A DNA stretch of 64,000 nt from Chitinophaga dinghuensis. GTDB lineage: Bacteria > Bacteroidota > Bacteroidia > Chitinophagales > Chitinophagaceae. This document shows, one piece after another, positions 35,645-44,314 of this stretch (position 1 is the stretch's first letter; each line of letters opens with the position of its first letter). The notes below the pieces were generated by a model. That model made no database searches. It saw nothing but the letters and a program-made list of their open reading frames with translations, and was not told the origin of the DNA. The DNA lies in assembly GCF_003259435.1 (NCBI RefSeq), contig NZ_QLMA01000009.1:129313-193312 (forward strand), written 5' to 3'. The position numbers and the translations under genes are program-made.

Positions 35645-35811
35645 CAAAGGCTAACGGAGACTTTAACAGCAACTTTGTTCTCTACATAGACCTCCAGCTG
35701 CGGTATTTTCTGGGCATAGACCCTTCGTCATTAGATGATGAGATGTGGGCGCAACACTGGGCTATGCTCGAGAATATACGTCAAAATGAAGCAAAACAAA
35801 GAGTCTTCTGA
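35629..35811 (+). CDS. Tail assembly chaperone, -1 frameshift extension (T)
   Basis: In the -1 frame relative to the chaperone gene, the reading frame is open only from 35,629 (a TGA lies at 35,626-35,628) to the TGA at 35,809-35,811. It codes VLAKANGDFNSNFVLYIDLQ followed by a helical stretch ending in QRVF. There is no ATG; a GTG at 35,638 is the only alternative start. A slip on GGGGG would fuse 102 + about 57 residues, the classic G-GT arrangement. The product of 57 residues is otherwise unexplained. Confidence 0.65.
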   Translation, partial: TGGVLAKANGDFNSNFVLYIDLQLRYFLGIDPSSLDDEMWAQHWAMLENIRQNEAKQRVF

Positions 35812-35835
35812 TGATTGAAAGTCAGAAGACTCTTT
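35798..35835 (+). promoter_or_regulatory. 14-bp hairpin between chaperone and tape measure
   Basis: AAAGAGTCTTCTGA (35798-35811) pairs perfectly with 35822-35835 around a 10-base loop. It contains the T-frame stop codon and lies 13 bases before the tape measure start. An A run rather than a T run follows, so it is not a usual terminator. Confidence 0.7.
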
Positions 35836-35848
35836 CAAAAAAAATGAT

Positions 35849-37615
35849 ATGAGTGACATTTCGGTTGAATTTCAACAACTCACCAGACTTGCAGTTGTCA
35901 TTTCGCCAACCATTTCTACCCTGTCTCAACTGGGTAATCAGGGTGGTGGCGGAAGAGCCGTCGAAGGACTCATGAGCGTAGCCAGGAGTGCAACGATGGT
36001 TTCAACGGCTTTAAAGTCGTTACACGATAATGCCGGGAAAAACCCTTGTCCTTGTCCTCCTCCCTGTCCTTGCGACTGTAAAGATGGTGATCCATCGAAG
36101 AAAGCAGCGCCGGCGGCGCCGGAGCAGAATGAGTTCATAACCAAAATGACCGGTATTCTCGGGCAGCTGGCGAATAAAGTATGGGAGCTGACTAAAACCA
36201 AGCAACAGCAGGAAATCACGATGAAGATGGCCTTTGGTAAAGCTGAAGGCAGCGGAATGCTGGAGGAACTCGAAAAGATGCAGACGCTTACTCCACTTAA
36301 AGTGGATGCGTTGATGCCTGGAGCAGTTGCACTGAAGAACTTTGGTATGGCTACAAAGGACATCATTCCGATGATGTATATGCTGGGAGACGTTAGTGGA
36401 GGTAATGCAGAGAAGTTCAAAACGCTCACAGATACATTTGTCAAAATACAGGAAAGTGGAAAACTCACTGCTGAAACGTTTGGTACGCTGAAAGCCGCTG
36501 GCTTAGATCCGATAGATCTCATCTCGCAGAAGTCAGGTATATCTGTGACCACCCTGAAGAAGCGTATGGATGAAGGGCGTATTACAGTGGATATGGTAAG
36601 AGACGCATTTCAGCTTGCTACTTCGGAATGCGGGAATTTTAACGGGGTTTTGGATGACCAGGCCAATACCATTAATGGAAGATGGAGCATTGTTACTTCT
36701 AAAGTAGAAAATACATTAACCACACTTGCCGGTATTATTGGTCCTGTTGCTGGCGTATTCCTTGATTTTGTGGATGCTATTGTAACAATGGAACCTGAGG
36801 CATGGGCATTTGCATCCGGTCTCACAGGAATCATCATTGGCATGAATGCGGCTGCCATAGGAGGTGCAGGTGTTGCTTTCGTAATGAATAATGTTCGAAC
36901 TGCTATAGACTTCACCAAGAATGCATTTAATGCACTGGGGGTAGCGTTTAAGGCGAATCCTTATGCTATGGGACTGATGATACTGATGGCTATTGCAGGA
37001 ATACTTACTTATTGCTATAAGAAATTTGAAGGGTTCAGAGCTCTCGTGGACGGACTCTCAGCAGGTATAGTGGCATTCGGACGATTGTTAAAAGATTTCG
37101 TTATTGACTATATCGTCACCATCATAGATCTGTTCAAGGGTGTTGGTAAGGTGCTTGGGCACATCTTTAAAGGAGAGTTCACGGAGGCAATTACTGCGGC
37201 CAAAGAAACCAAAGATCAGTTTGGTAATAACCTGAAGAAAGGAATATCAAATATCACCCAGAATGGAATGAAGGTGGTGGATGCCTACCAGGAAGCTAAC
37301 AAGGCTAGCAGAGAGCAATTCAAGAAAGAACAAGAACTCGCCAAAAAACAAAAAGATGGGCAACGTAACGGTGGTACAGTAGTAACGCCTGATTATGGCA
37401 CCTTGAAAAATGATCTGCCGGCAGAACCAAAGAATAGAGCAGAGAACATCAATAACAACGGTCCAAGAAGCATCGTCATCAATATCGGTAAACAGATCGA
37501 AAAGCTGGAAGTACATGCGCTCAGCGCCAAAGAAGGTGTGGAAGAAATGGGGAACCTGGTAAGGGAAGAAATGCGTAGAGTATTACTGAGTCTGAATGCA
37601 ATGCCTGTCAATTAA
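35849..37615 (+). CDS. Tail tape measure protein
   Basis: 588 residues. The N-terminal half is helical and contains a striking cysteine/proline stretch CPCPPPCPCDC near residue 68-78. The middle holds a tape-measure domain (GDVSGGNAEKFKTLTDTFVK; GLDPIDLISQKSGISVTTLK) and two or three hydrophobic helices (about 310-410: GLMILMAIAGILTYCYKKF). The C-terminus is charged. For a tape measure of 588 residues the tail would be fairly short (roughly 80-90 nm at 1.5 angstrom per residue, family rule). Confidence 0.85.
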   Translation: MSDISVEFQQLTRLAVVISPTISTLSQLGNQGGGGRAVEGLMSVARSATMVSTALKSLHDNAGKNPCPCPPPCPCDCKDGDPSKKAAPAAPEQNEFITKMTGILGQLANKVWELTKTKQQQEITMKMAFGKAEGSGMLEELEKMQTLTPLKVDALMPGAVALKNFGMATKDIIPMMYMLGDVSGGNAEKFKTLTDTFVKIQESGKLTAETFGTLKAAGLDPIDLISQKSGISVTTLKKRMDEGRITVDMVRDAFQLATSECGNFNGVLDDQANTINGRWSIVTSKVENTLTTLAGIIGPVAGVFLDFVDAIVTMEPEAWAFASGLTGIIIGMNAAAIGGAGVAFVMNNVRTAIDFTKNAFNALGVAFKANPYAMGLMILMAIAGILTYCYKKFEGFRALVDGLSAGIVAFGRLLKDFVIDYIVTIIDLFKGVGKVLGHIFKGEFTEAITAAKETKDQFGNNLKKGISNITQNGMKVVDAYQEANKASREQFKKEQELAKKQKDGQRNGGTVVTPDYGTLKNDLPAEPKNRAENINNNGPRSIVINIGKQIEKLEVHALSAKEGVEEMGNLVREEMRRVLLSLNAMPVN

Positions 37616-37625
37616 AATGTAAACG

Positions 37626-38168
37626 ATGGCCTATTTTGATTTAAAAAAGATATACAAGGACGTATTCGGTACTGATCCTCCAACGAAATACAGTATTGCA
37701 GTAGCCAGACCAGAAGAGCGTTTCAGCAGATTAGGACAACCGTACAATCAACAGGATATCTACGGAAGAGAATTCTTTCTGCCGATTACCTTAAACGGAT
37801 ATCTGCTGCCATTCGCCACCATGGAGATTACCTGTAAGAAAACGATTGTTCACACAACACTTCCGGAACAGCTGGGAACAGTAAAAGAGATAGTGGGCAG
37901 AGATGATTTTCAGATTACCATCAAAGGCATCGCCGTCAACGATAACAATATATTTCCCGAAACGGAAATTGCCGAACTCGAAAAACTGTTTGACCCAGAA
38001 GCCAGGTTGATCATACGTAGTGTGATTTCAGATATTTTTCTAAAAGGTGATCATACAGTGGTACTGACAGATTTTAAACTGCTCAAACCCAGCAGCGGCG
38101 CGCAAAACGCAAGACCGTATGAAATGACACTGGAAAGCGATGACGTTTACACTTTAGAGTTGTCTTAA
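37626..38168 (+). CDS. Tail protein, DUF6046-like
   Basis: 180 residues, beta-rich (REFFLPITLNGYLLPFATME; SVISDIFLKGDHTVVLTDFK). It sits between tape measure and hub, where proteins annotated DUF6046 occur in Bacteroidota phages; a role as a tube-initiator or LysM-carrying baseplate component is likely. It ends 1 base before the hub gene. Confidence 0.7.
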   Translation: MAYFDLKKIYKDVFGTDPPTKYSIAVARPEERFSRLGQPYNQQDIYGREFFLPITLNGYLLPFATMEITCKKTIVHTTLPEQLGTVKEIVGRDDFQITIKGIAVNDNNIFPETEIAELEKLFDPEARLIIRSVISDIFLKGDHTVVLTDFKLLKPSSGAQNARPYEMTLESDDVYTLELS

Positions 38169-38169
38169 T

Positions 38170-39174
38170 ATGTTCAGGTTAACAAGCGAGATAAATATAG
38201 GGAGATACAAGTCTATCAAACCAATATCTGTAAAGATAAACAGGAGCATTTTTGATTTTGTGGACAAGGCCGTTTTCAAAATGCCGGATGCCGCAAAGGT
38301 AATGAATGGGAATCTCCTGGTACAGAATAAAGCAGATACCGCATTGCTTTTCAAGCAGGGCGACGCTGTCAGTATTCAACTGGGATATAATGGTGAACTA
38401 AAGGAAGAATTTAAAGGATTCGTTACCAAAGTGAATCATACTTCTCCGGTGGAAATAGAATGTGAAGGGTATGCTTATCAGCTGCGAAGTGGGCGTAATA
38501 TCACTAAAGTATATACGAAAACTACCCTTAAGTCGGTATTACAGGATATCACCTCTCCTACCGATATCAAACTGGGTGAGATCCCGGATGTATCTATCGA
38601 TAGACTGGCGGTGAATGATAAGTCTGGGACAGAAGTTTTACTACTGCTGAAAAATTACTACAAGCTTGAATTCTTCTTCCATGGCGATGAACTGAGTGCC
38701 AACCTGCTATACCTGAATCGGGAAGCAAACGTGAAATATCGTTTAGGCTTCAACGTGATAAAAGCAGATGAGCTTAAACTAAAGAATGGCGGTAGTGATA
38801 AGGTTGTTGTACGTTTTTTAAGCGATAAAAACAATGGCGAAAAAGTATCGGGGAAAGTGGGGAATACACAACAGAAAGACGCTAAGGAAGAGTTGCTGAA
38901 AGTACCCAGCGTTTCTGATCAGAAATCCCTGGAGAAAATTGCCGAGAAACATGCCTATACACTTAACTATGGCGGGTATGAAGGAAAGATAGAGTGTTTT
39001 TTGTCTCCCTACTGTATACCTGGTTTCAGGGCCTCTTTTGAAGACTTGAAACATACGGAAAAAAACGGCAACTACTATGTGCAGGCAACGGAAGTAAGCT
39101 ATGGTAAGGAAGGTGCAAGAAGGTCAGTAACAATAGGTGCAAAACTAAGTACAGATGTCAAAACAAATAAATGA
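38170..39174 (+). CDS. Baseplate hub protein (gpD / VgrG N-domain-like)
   Basis: 334 residues. Its beta-domain layout and its place before the spike protein match the late-control-D hub family (TALLFKQGDAVSIQLGYNGE; GFVTKVNHTSPVEIECEGYA). The C-terminal part (GGYEGKIECFLSPYCIPGFR; YYVQATEVSYGKEGARRSV) completes the hub. Its 3' end overlaps the spike gene by 20 bases. Confidence 0.8.
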   Translation: MFRLTSEINIGRYKSIKPISVKINRSIFDFVDKAVFKMPDAAKVMNGNLLVQNKADTALLFKQGDAVSIQLGYNGELKEEFKGFVTKVNHTSPVEIECEGYAYQLRSGRNITKVYTKTTLKSVLQDITSPTDIKLGEIPDVSIDRLAVNDKSGTEVLLLLKNYYKLEFFFHGDELSANLLYLNREANVKYRLGFNVIKADELKLKNGGSDKVVVRFLSDKNNGEKVSGKVGNTQQKDAKEELLKVPSVSDQKSLEKIAEKHAYTLNYGGYEGKIECFLSPYCIPGFRASFEDLKHTEKNGNYYVQATEVSYGKEGARRSVTIGAKLSTDVKTNK

Positions 39175-39661
39175 TATCGCCCAGGCGATGGCCAGTTTTT
39201 CTTCCAGATTTGGTCCGTTAACCATTCTTCCCGCTAAAGCAGGCGAATTCAATGAAGAGGATAATACCATCAAAGTATTGCTGGACAGTGGTTTGGAGAT
39301 TCCGGATGCGCGATTGAAAAGCGTGGTGAAAGGCGGTGGGAAAGTAATCCTGGTGCCGGTTAAAGACAGCGTAGTACAAATAGCCCGAATTGAGAACAGT
39401 GATGAATTTATAGTTGTTGCGGTAGATGAAGTGAGCCAGGTACTGTACTGTATCGATAAGACCGTGATGAAAATGGATAGCAAAGGGTACCTGTTGAAAA
39501 AGGATGACGAAACCTTAAGGAAAATTATGGACGATCTCCTGGATGGCATTATGAATATGCGATTTACTACGCAGAGCGGCCCTACTGTTAACCTGGTCAA
39601 TCGTACCACTTTCGAACAAATTAAGAACAGGGTAGAAAAATTATTGAAAGATGCTGAATGA
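39155..39661 (+). CDS. Baseplate spike protein (gpV-like OB fold)
   Basis: 168 residues. An OB-fold-like beta region (NTIKVLLDSGLEIPDARLKS; VILVPVKDSVVQIARIENSD) is followed by a helical tail rather than the long beta-helix of many spikes. It overlaps the hub gene and the following small gene, typical of a tight baseplate operon. It should form the tip that first contacts the target membrane. Confidence 0.68.
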   Translation: MSKQINDIAQAMASFSSRFGPLTILPAKAGEFNEEDNTIKVLLDSGLEIPDARLKSVVKGGGKVILVPVKDSVVQIARIENSDEFIVVAVDEVSQVLYCIDKTVMKMDSKGYLLKKDDETLRKIMDDLLDGIMNMRFTTQSGPTVNLVNRTTFEQIKNRVEKLLKDAE

Positions 39662-39863
39662 GTCCCGACTGAAAAATAAGATCCGCGATGCCTTTAATGA
39701 AGAAAAGGAAGAGCAGGATGCTTCCGCTGCCATGGACAGAATAGCGACCAAACTGGCACAGGCGATCGTCGAAGAAATAAAACAGGTCAGCATTATATAC
39801 AGTGCTGGGCTGACGGCTCCTAATGGGCCAGTAGCAGGAACCTTTAACTATACCATATCATGA
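39651..39863 (+). CDS. Small baseplate-region protein
   Basis: 70 residues. Helical, charged N-terminus ([20 protein letters not shown]) and a hydrophobic C-terminal stretch ending GTFNYTIS. It overlaps its neighbours by 11 and 4 bases, so it is translationally coupled. No family recognised. Confidence 0.7.
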   Translation: MLNESRLKNKIRDAFNEEKEEQDASAAMDRIATKLAQAIVEEIKQVSIIYSAGLTAPNGPVAGTFNYTIS

Positions 39864-40156
39864 CGGATATATTATTGGACAGTAACTACGATCTCACTTT
39901 TGATAACGGAGATCTGGCGTTAGGCGAAAGTTTATCTCAACATCAACAACTACTGCTGATTAGTAATAAAGGAGATTGGCGGGAGCATCCTGCAATTGGC
40001 GTTGGTATTATGGGATTCCTGAAAGACGATGATGCTGGTGTTTTGTTGGGTGAAATTAAGATGGAGTTTGAAAAGGATGGAATGATTATTAATGAGATCA
40101 GCCTGGATGATACCGGCAATCTTAAAATAGATGCACATTATGGCAGTAACAGTTAA
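39860..40156 (+). CDS. Baseplate wedge protein, GPW/gp25-like
   Basis: 98 residues with the gp25 pattern: [20 protein letters not shown], then [20 protein letters not shown] and a short beta C-terminus. gp25 starts sheath assembly at the baseplate. Its ATG overlaps the previous stop (ATGA). Confidence 0.88.
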   Translation: MTDILLDSNYDLTFDNGDLALGESLSQHQQLLLISNKGDWREHPAIGVGIMGFLKDDDAGVLLGEIKMEFEKDGMIINEISLDDTGNLKIDAHYGSNS

Positions 40157-40433
40157 ACCCCACCAGTGTTTGTTTGATATCATATTGCGGGAATCAGGCG
40201 CCGCAGATGCCATTTTTCTGATGGCGCAGGCGAATGATATCAGCATCACAGATGAGCTTACCGGTGGAGCAACATTACAAACAACCAATGTAGTCCCTAT
40301 CAATAAGAGCATCATCTCCTATTATCAGCATCAGCAAATTTTTCCAGGTACCTCTCTTACGCTGCAAAGCACTGTTGCCACCCGTGGCGGCATTGGGTAC
40401 ATGGGCATTGGTATAGACTTCAAGATTAGTTAA
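40140..40433 (+). CDS. LysM-like tail protein (gpX-like)
   Basis: 97 residues from ATG 40140 ([20 protein letters not shown]), overlapping the gp25 gene; an in-frame ATG also lies at 40131. The first half resembles the LysM-like fold of gpX ([20 protein letters not shown]). In contractile tails such proteins fasten the hub to tape measure or tube. Confidence 0.65.
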   Translation: MAVTVKPHQCLFDIILRESGAADAIFLMAQANDISITDELTGGATLQTTNVVPINKSIISYYQHQQIFPGTSLTLQSTVATRGGIGYMGIGIDFKIS

Positions 40434-40435
40434 CA

Positions 40436-41290
40436 ATGGCAAGAACAATAGAACAGATACAGTCACTGATTGTAGACAAGGTTAATAGTACTCCTGAACT
40501 GAAGCTACTGAATAGTATCAGCAAAACATCCATATTTCGTTTATTCATTTACGTTACTGCATTCTGTCAGTGGACACTGGATCAGTTGTTTGACCTGCAC
40601 AAGCAGGAGGTGTCGGATTTGATTTCCAAAATGAAACCGCATAGCCTGAAATGGTATGCCGAAAAGGCAAAACGGTTTCAGTACGGATTTAATCTCCCTG
40701 CGGAAAGTGATACCTACGATAATACAGGTATTCAGAACGATCAGATTGAAGCCAGTAAGATTGTGCATTTCTGTGCGATAGTGGAACAGCCGGATAGCAG
40801 AGGCGTTATGTCTTTGCGGGTAAAAGCTGCCACAAAAAAAGGAGATCTGGAAATGCTGACGCCGGATCAGTTGACAGCTTTCACCAAGTATATGAATACG
40901 GTAAAGGATGCAGGCGTAAGACTCATTGTCAGCTCTGATAAGGGCGATGACCTTCGGTTGCGGTTAGATGTGTATTATAACCCGCTTGTATTGGGTAGTA
41001 ATGGCTCCCGCTTGGATGGTACTGATTCAGAGCCGGTACAGCAGGCTATCAGAGAGTATCTGACCTCTCTCCCATTCAATGGATCTTTGGTCCTGGCCTA
41101 TCTTACGGATGCGCTGCAGAAAGTGGATGGCGTAGTTATTCCACAGATCATCGGCGCCGAGGCCCGTTATGGCAATCTACCTTATAAATCCATTGATTTG
41201 TTGTATCAGCCGGATGCTGGCTATGTACGCATCTTCAATGAAAAGGATGATTTGAGTATAAATTTCATCGCCCAAACCAGCATTATATAA
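40436..41290 (+). CDS. Baseplate J-like protein
   Basis: 284 residues, in the expected gene order after gp25. The core pattern fits baseplate J/gp47: RLIVSSDKGDDLRLRLDVYY, PVQQAIREYLTSLPFNGSLV and LTDALQKVDGVVIPQIIG. It makes up the wedge ring that holds the fibres. Its stop overlaps the next ATG (TAATG). Confidence 0.82.
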   Translation: MARTIEQIQSLIVDKVNSTPELKLLNSISKTSIFRLFIYVTAFCQWTLDQLFDLHKQEVSDLISKMKPHSLKWYAEKAKRFQYGFNLPAESDTYDNTGIQNDQIEASKIVHFCAIVEQPDSRGVMSLRVKAATKKGDLEMLTPDQLTAFTKYMNTVKDAGVRLIVSSDKGDDLRLRLDVYYNPLVLGSNGSRLDGTDSEPVQQAIREYLTSLPFNGSLVLAYLTDALQKVDGVVIPQIIGAEARYGNLPYKSIDLLYQPDAGYVRIFNEKDDLSINFIAQTSII

Positions 41291-41772
41291 TGAAGATTTT
41301 TGAAATCGATTATCGCCGACTGGTAGCGTTATTGCTGCCTCCGGGCTTGAGAAAGAGTCGTATGCAGGCCTGGCTGAATGCCCTGGTATATCCTGTACAG
41401 TTGTTATATAATGATTTTAAAGCCAACAGGAGAAACAATCTGTATCGTATCAGTATAACGCCGCAGGTATGTTTTCTGGAGAAAGCGATTAATGACCGGT
41501 ATGATTACGTTGAACGACGTATACGTATTGCCGATGTACTGTTGAAAGAAGTGCTTTTCATCTACCAGCGGAATGAGAATAAGCCGTTGATGTTATACCG
41601 GAGATCTGACAATCGGCCATTGAACCTATATCTGAGAACAGAAACCAATAGTGTAACGGTGGATTTCCTGGTATTGTTACCGTCCGGATTGAGGTATGCG
41701 GAAGATGAGATGAGGGCATTTATTGACAGTTACAAATTAGCTAGTAAAGACTATAAAATTCAATTGACATGA
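41290..41772 (+). CDS. Baseplate wedge protein (tail protein I / gp48-like position)
   Basis: 160 residues. A helical N-terminus rich in arginine (LLPPGLRKSRMQAWLNALVY) and a beta-rich C-terminus (TNSVTVDFLVLLPSGLRYAE). Its place between J and the fibre genes is that of gpI, which joins fibres to the baseplate. It overlaps the fibre gene by 4 bases. Confidence 0.65.
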   Translation: MKIFEIDYRRLVALLLPPGLRKSRMQAWLNALVYPVQLLYNDFKANRRNNLYRISITPQVCFLEKAINDRYDYVERRIRIADVLLKEVLFIYQRNENKPLMLYRRSDNRPLNLYLRTETNSVTVDFLVLLPSGLRYAEDEMRAFIDSYKLASKDYKIQLT

Positions 41773-42614
41773 GTAATAAAAGAGTGGATTTCGGCAACCT
41801 TGGCGGATTCCCGCTTACACAGGATTTACTGTTGTATATGCAGTCTTCCTACAGAGATGCTATTTCCGGCATGGCAAAAGTTTGCGGCAACAACGTAATC
41901 GTTTCGGGTATGGAGGATAATGGTACTTCTTTTTCGGACGGCTGGATAGTGCTGGATGGAGAATTACTACCTTTTGTAGGAGGCCCTAAGCAGAGTACAT
42001 TCATCGTAGTAGATGACAAAAACAATGAAATCTTTGAAGATGGTGTCTCCCGTACTGTTTATTTTACCAGGTATGCCAGGTTCGGTAGTGGCGGCCGGCC
42101 TATTACGGATCTGTTTCGCCTTTCCACCATTGGCGCTCTGCAAAGTAATCTGACGGAGCTGAATAATAATCTGACTACGCTGAACAGTAATTATGCGCTG
42201 CATGCTGCCAATAAGAGTAACCCGCATGGCGTAACGAAGCAACAAGTAGGTTTGGGAAATCTTCCTAATGCTGTTTCTGATGATCCGACTTTGAATGATA
42301 GCAATGTACTTGCGACCACCAGGGCAACTGCGAAGGCTTCCAAAATCGTAAGAACAGCGACAGTAGATATTACAGGATCTATTAATAGTACTGGTGATGA
42401 TGCTATTACTAATATTAATATTGCCGGTGGCATTGTTAGTGGCGCTTATCTGGTGGCAGGATCTCTCCGGAGTTATTCCCAGGACTTTAACAATGATAAT
42501 GATGTAATCTGGATGGTGCGCGACTTAACTCCTGTAAATTTCAAACTCCTGATCAGGAAAATGGCGAGGAACTACGTTTATCTCATGTTTGACTACGCAA
42601 TAATCTTATATTAA
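41769..42614 (+). CDS. Tail fibre protein 1
   Basis: 281 residues. A baseplate-attachment N-terminus (VDFGNLGGFPLTQDLLLYMQ) leads to a fibre-type repeat (NKSNPHGVTKQQVGLGNLPN; then DDPTLNDSNVLATTRATAKA), the NPHxVTKxQVGLGN motif of phage fibres. The C-terminal head is short and beta-rich. It should recognise the target surface. Confidence 0.85.
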   Translation: MSNKRVDFGNLGGFPLTQDLLLYMQSSYRDAISGMAKVCGNNVIVSGMEDNGTSFSDGWIVLDGELLPFVGGPKQSTFIVVDDKNNEIFEDGVSRTVYFTRYARFGSGGRPITDLFRLSTIGALQSNLTELNNNLTTLNSNYALHAANKSNPHGVTKQQVGLGNLPNAVSDDPTLNDSNVLATTRATAKASKIVRTATVDITGSINSTGDDAITNINIAGGIVSGAYLVAGSLRSYSQDFNNDNDVIWMVRDLTPVNFKLLIRKMARNYVYLMFDYAIILY

Positions 42615-42615
42615 T

Positions 42616-43227
42616 ATGCCAATCCAGGATAGAAATAAACTTAAAAGCTGGTTCGAAACCGGCGATTACCCTACCCAGCAACAGTTCTGGGATCTGATAG
42701 ATAGTTTCTTCCACAAATTGGAAGATGTCATTGATATCAACAATGTCAGTGGATTACGCACATTGCTGAACGCGAAGGCGGATTATGAGCAGTTGCAGTC
42801 GCATTTGGGAGACAAGGCCAATCCACATGCAGTAACTAAGGCGCAAGTCGGTTTGAGTAATATCCCCAATAATATTTCTGATGCCATTGATTTGAATCAG
42901 AATGATACCCTTGCCACAAGTGCTGCAGTCTTCAAGCTGGCTTCCAAGATCGGAAACAATACCATTGAGGAGCAAACGTTCACTACTAATGGGCGGTATG
43001 TATTGAGATTAGGTGATTTGCTGGAGAAAATTGTAGTAATTCCTACAGCGGATATCAGTCTGAGTATAGGAACGGTTTCCGGCGGAAATGACATACTGGA
43101 TGCGCTTCCATTATCAGGAAATGCAGGAAACGTTATTTCCCTTGATCTTTTTGCCGCCTCTACTGATAAGGACGTATACTTCAGTGGTATTGCAGGAAGT
43201 GTGCAGATAAGATACTATAAAAGATAA
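42616..43227 (+). CDS. Tail fibre protein 2
   Basis: 203 residues. The N-terminus (RNKLKSWFETGDYPTQQQFW) is typical of Bacteroidota fibre proteins, followed by KANPHAVTKAQVGLSNIPN and NQNDTLATSAAVFKLASKIG. The C-terminal beta region would form the tip. It is the last gene with a clear tail role. The tandem exported paralogues begin 69 bases later. Confidence 0.85.
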   Translation: MPIQDRNKLKSWFETGDYPTQQQFWDLIDSFFHKLEDVIDINNVSGLRTLLNAKADYEQLQSHLGDKANPHAVTKAQVGLSNIPNNISDAIDLNQNDTLATSAAVFKLASKIGNNTIEEQTFTTNGRYVLRLGDLLEKIVVIPTADISLSIGTVSGGNDILDALPLSGNAGNVISLDLFAASTDKDVYFSGIAGSVQIRYYKR

Positions 43228-43250
43228 CATCCGTTCATCCTTTGGTATGG

Positions 43251-43267
43251 TGCCGGAAATGCCGGCA
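43251..43267 (+). terminator. Short hairpin between fibre and paralogue array
   Basis: TGCCGG (43251-43256) pairs with CCGGCA (43262-43267) around a 5-base loop. No T tract; it might slow but is unlikely to end transcription. Confidence 0.35.
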
Positions 43268-43296
43268 TCGTCCAACTTTTACCCCAATTACCCCAA

Positions 43297-44271
43297 ATGA
43301 ATAAAATTCTTTTGTTGTTACTGTGTTTGTATACCCCGCTGCTTTTTGGGCAGAGCAATATCAGTACTAATCGCATTGTAATTAAAGACTCCTTGTCGCT
43401 TGATGGTAAATGGATCAAGCGTATTAATAATGATAGTACACTGAAGACTGCCGGAGAACAGAGCCTTTCAACGGATGGGGCGTTAAAGAAGTATATAGAT
43501 AAGGTGGCGTCGGGAGGAGGAATGTCGCGGGAGGAGCTGGTGAATATGTTGATAAATCCCAATTGTTTGGAGGTTCGGTTCCAATATTCCTCAAGACCGA
43601 TTACGGACACATCTGAGAAGTTTACCATCCATATAGAGAGCAGTGATGGTATTAAAACGGATTATGATATATCTGGATATTACCCATGGGAAATATTCTA
43701 TGCATATGGTGCACCACCTTTCAAAATGGATATGGAGGTGAAGAATACTACTATTGACTCTGTACTGTATTTCTATATGTCTGCAAGCAACAGATTAATG
43801 CAATATAATATAAAGGAGTCAGCGGCGCTGTCTGGAGATACGGTAAAACTTCATGTTACCGACCTAAAAGGACAAGTAGATATAAGTATTGGAACTTATA
43901 AGCTTGAAGATGAATTTTATTTTCAACCAATTAAAGAAACATTTCGCAATCATTCTAAAAATCAAGTATTGGGTATTGGCAGAAATGGTTCCACCAGGAT
44001 ATTTACCCTGCCGGGAAAAGAGGAGAGTCAGATATACTATTGGACACAACCAAATCAAAACACCATTTATATTGAAGCTTATTACAGTTATACCACCAAG
44101 AATGGAGACTACTTTGTGTTTGATGTGCCGAATTCGGAATTGCGACTCAAAATTTACAAGAATGGAGCGTTATTGAGAGAAGAGACTTTGCCAAAAATGA
44201 TTCGTAAAGTGGTGGAGGTACCAATGGATTCTTCCTGGACGGATTATGAGATTGTTTTGGAGGATGTCTAA
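43297..44271 (+). CDS. Exported fibre-like paralogue 1
   Basis: 324 residues. Signal peptide (MNKILLLLLCLYTPLLFGQ), then the family N-terminal module with IKDSLSLDGKWIKRINNDS and STDGALKKYIDKVASGGG. The middle has ESSDGIKTDYDISGY and YAYGAPPFKM; the end is WTDYEIVLEDV. No cysteine lipobox, so the protein should be released into periplasm or outside. Mainly beta. Function unknown. Confidence 0.82.
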   Translation: MNKILLLLLCLYTPLLFGQSNISTNRIVIKDSLSLDGKWIKRINNDSTLKTAGEQSLSTDGALKKYIDKVASGGGMSREELVNMLINPNCLEVRFQYSSRPITDTSEKFTIHIESSDGIKTDYDISGYYPWEIFYAYGAPPFKMDMEVKNTTIDSVLYFYMSASNRLMQYNIKESAALSGDTVKLHVTDLKGQVDISIGTYKLEDEFYFQPIKETFRNHSKNQVLGIGRNGSTRIFTLPGKEESQIYYWTQPNQNTIYIEAYYSYTTKNGDYFVFDVPNSELRLKIYKNGALLREETLPKMIRKVVEVPMDSSWTDYEIVLEDV

Positions 44272-44314
44272 AAAAATCTACTAAACCTTTCACAACTTTC
44301 GTAATACAAAAATC

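Noticed and set aside
33615-43227. Type VI secretion or eCIS locus
   Set aside because: There is one sheath gene rather than TssB/TssC, no ClpV, no TssJLM membrane complex and no eCIS-type AAA+ ATPase; endolysin and holin-like genes point to release by lysis.
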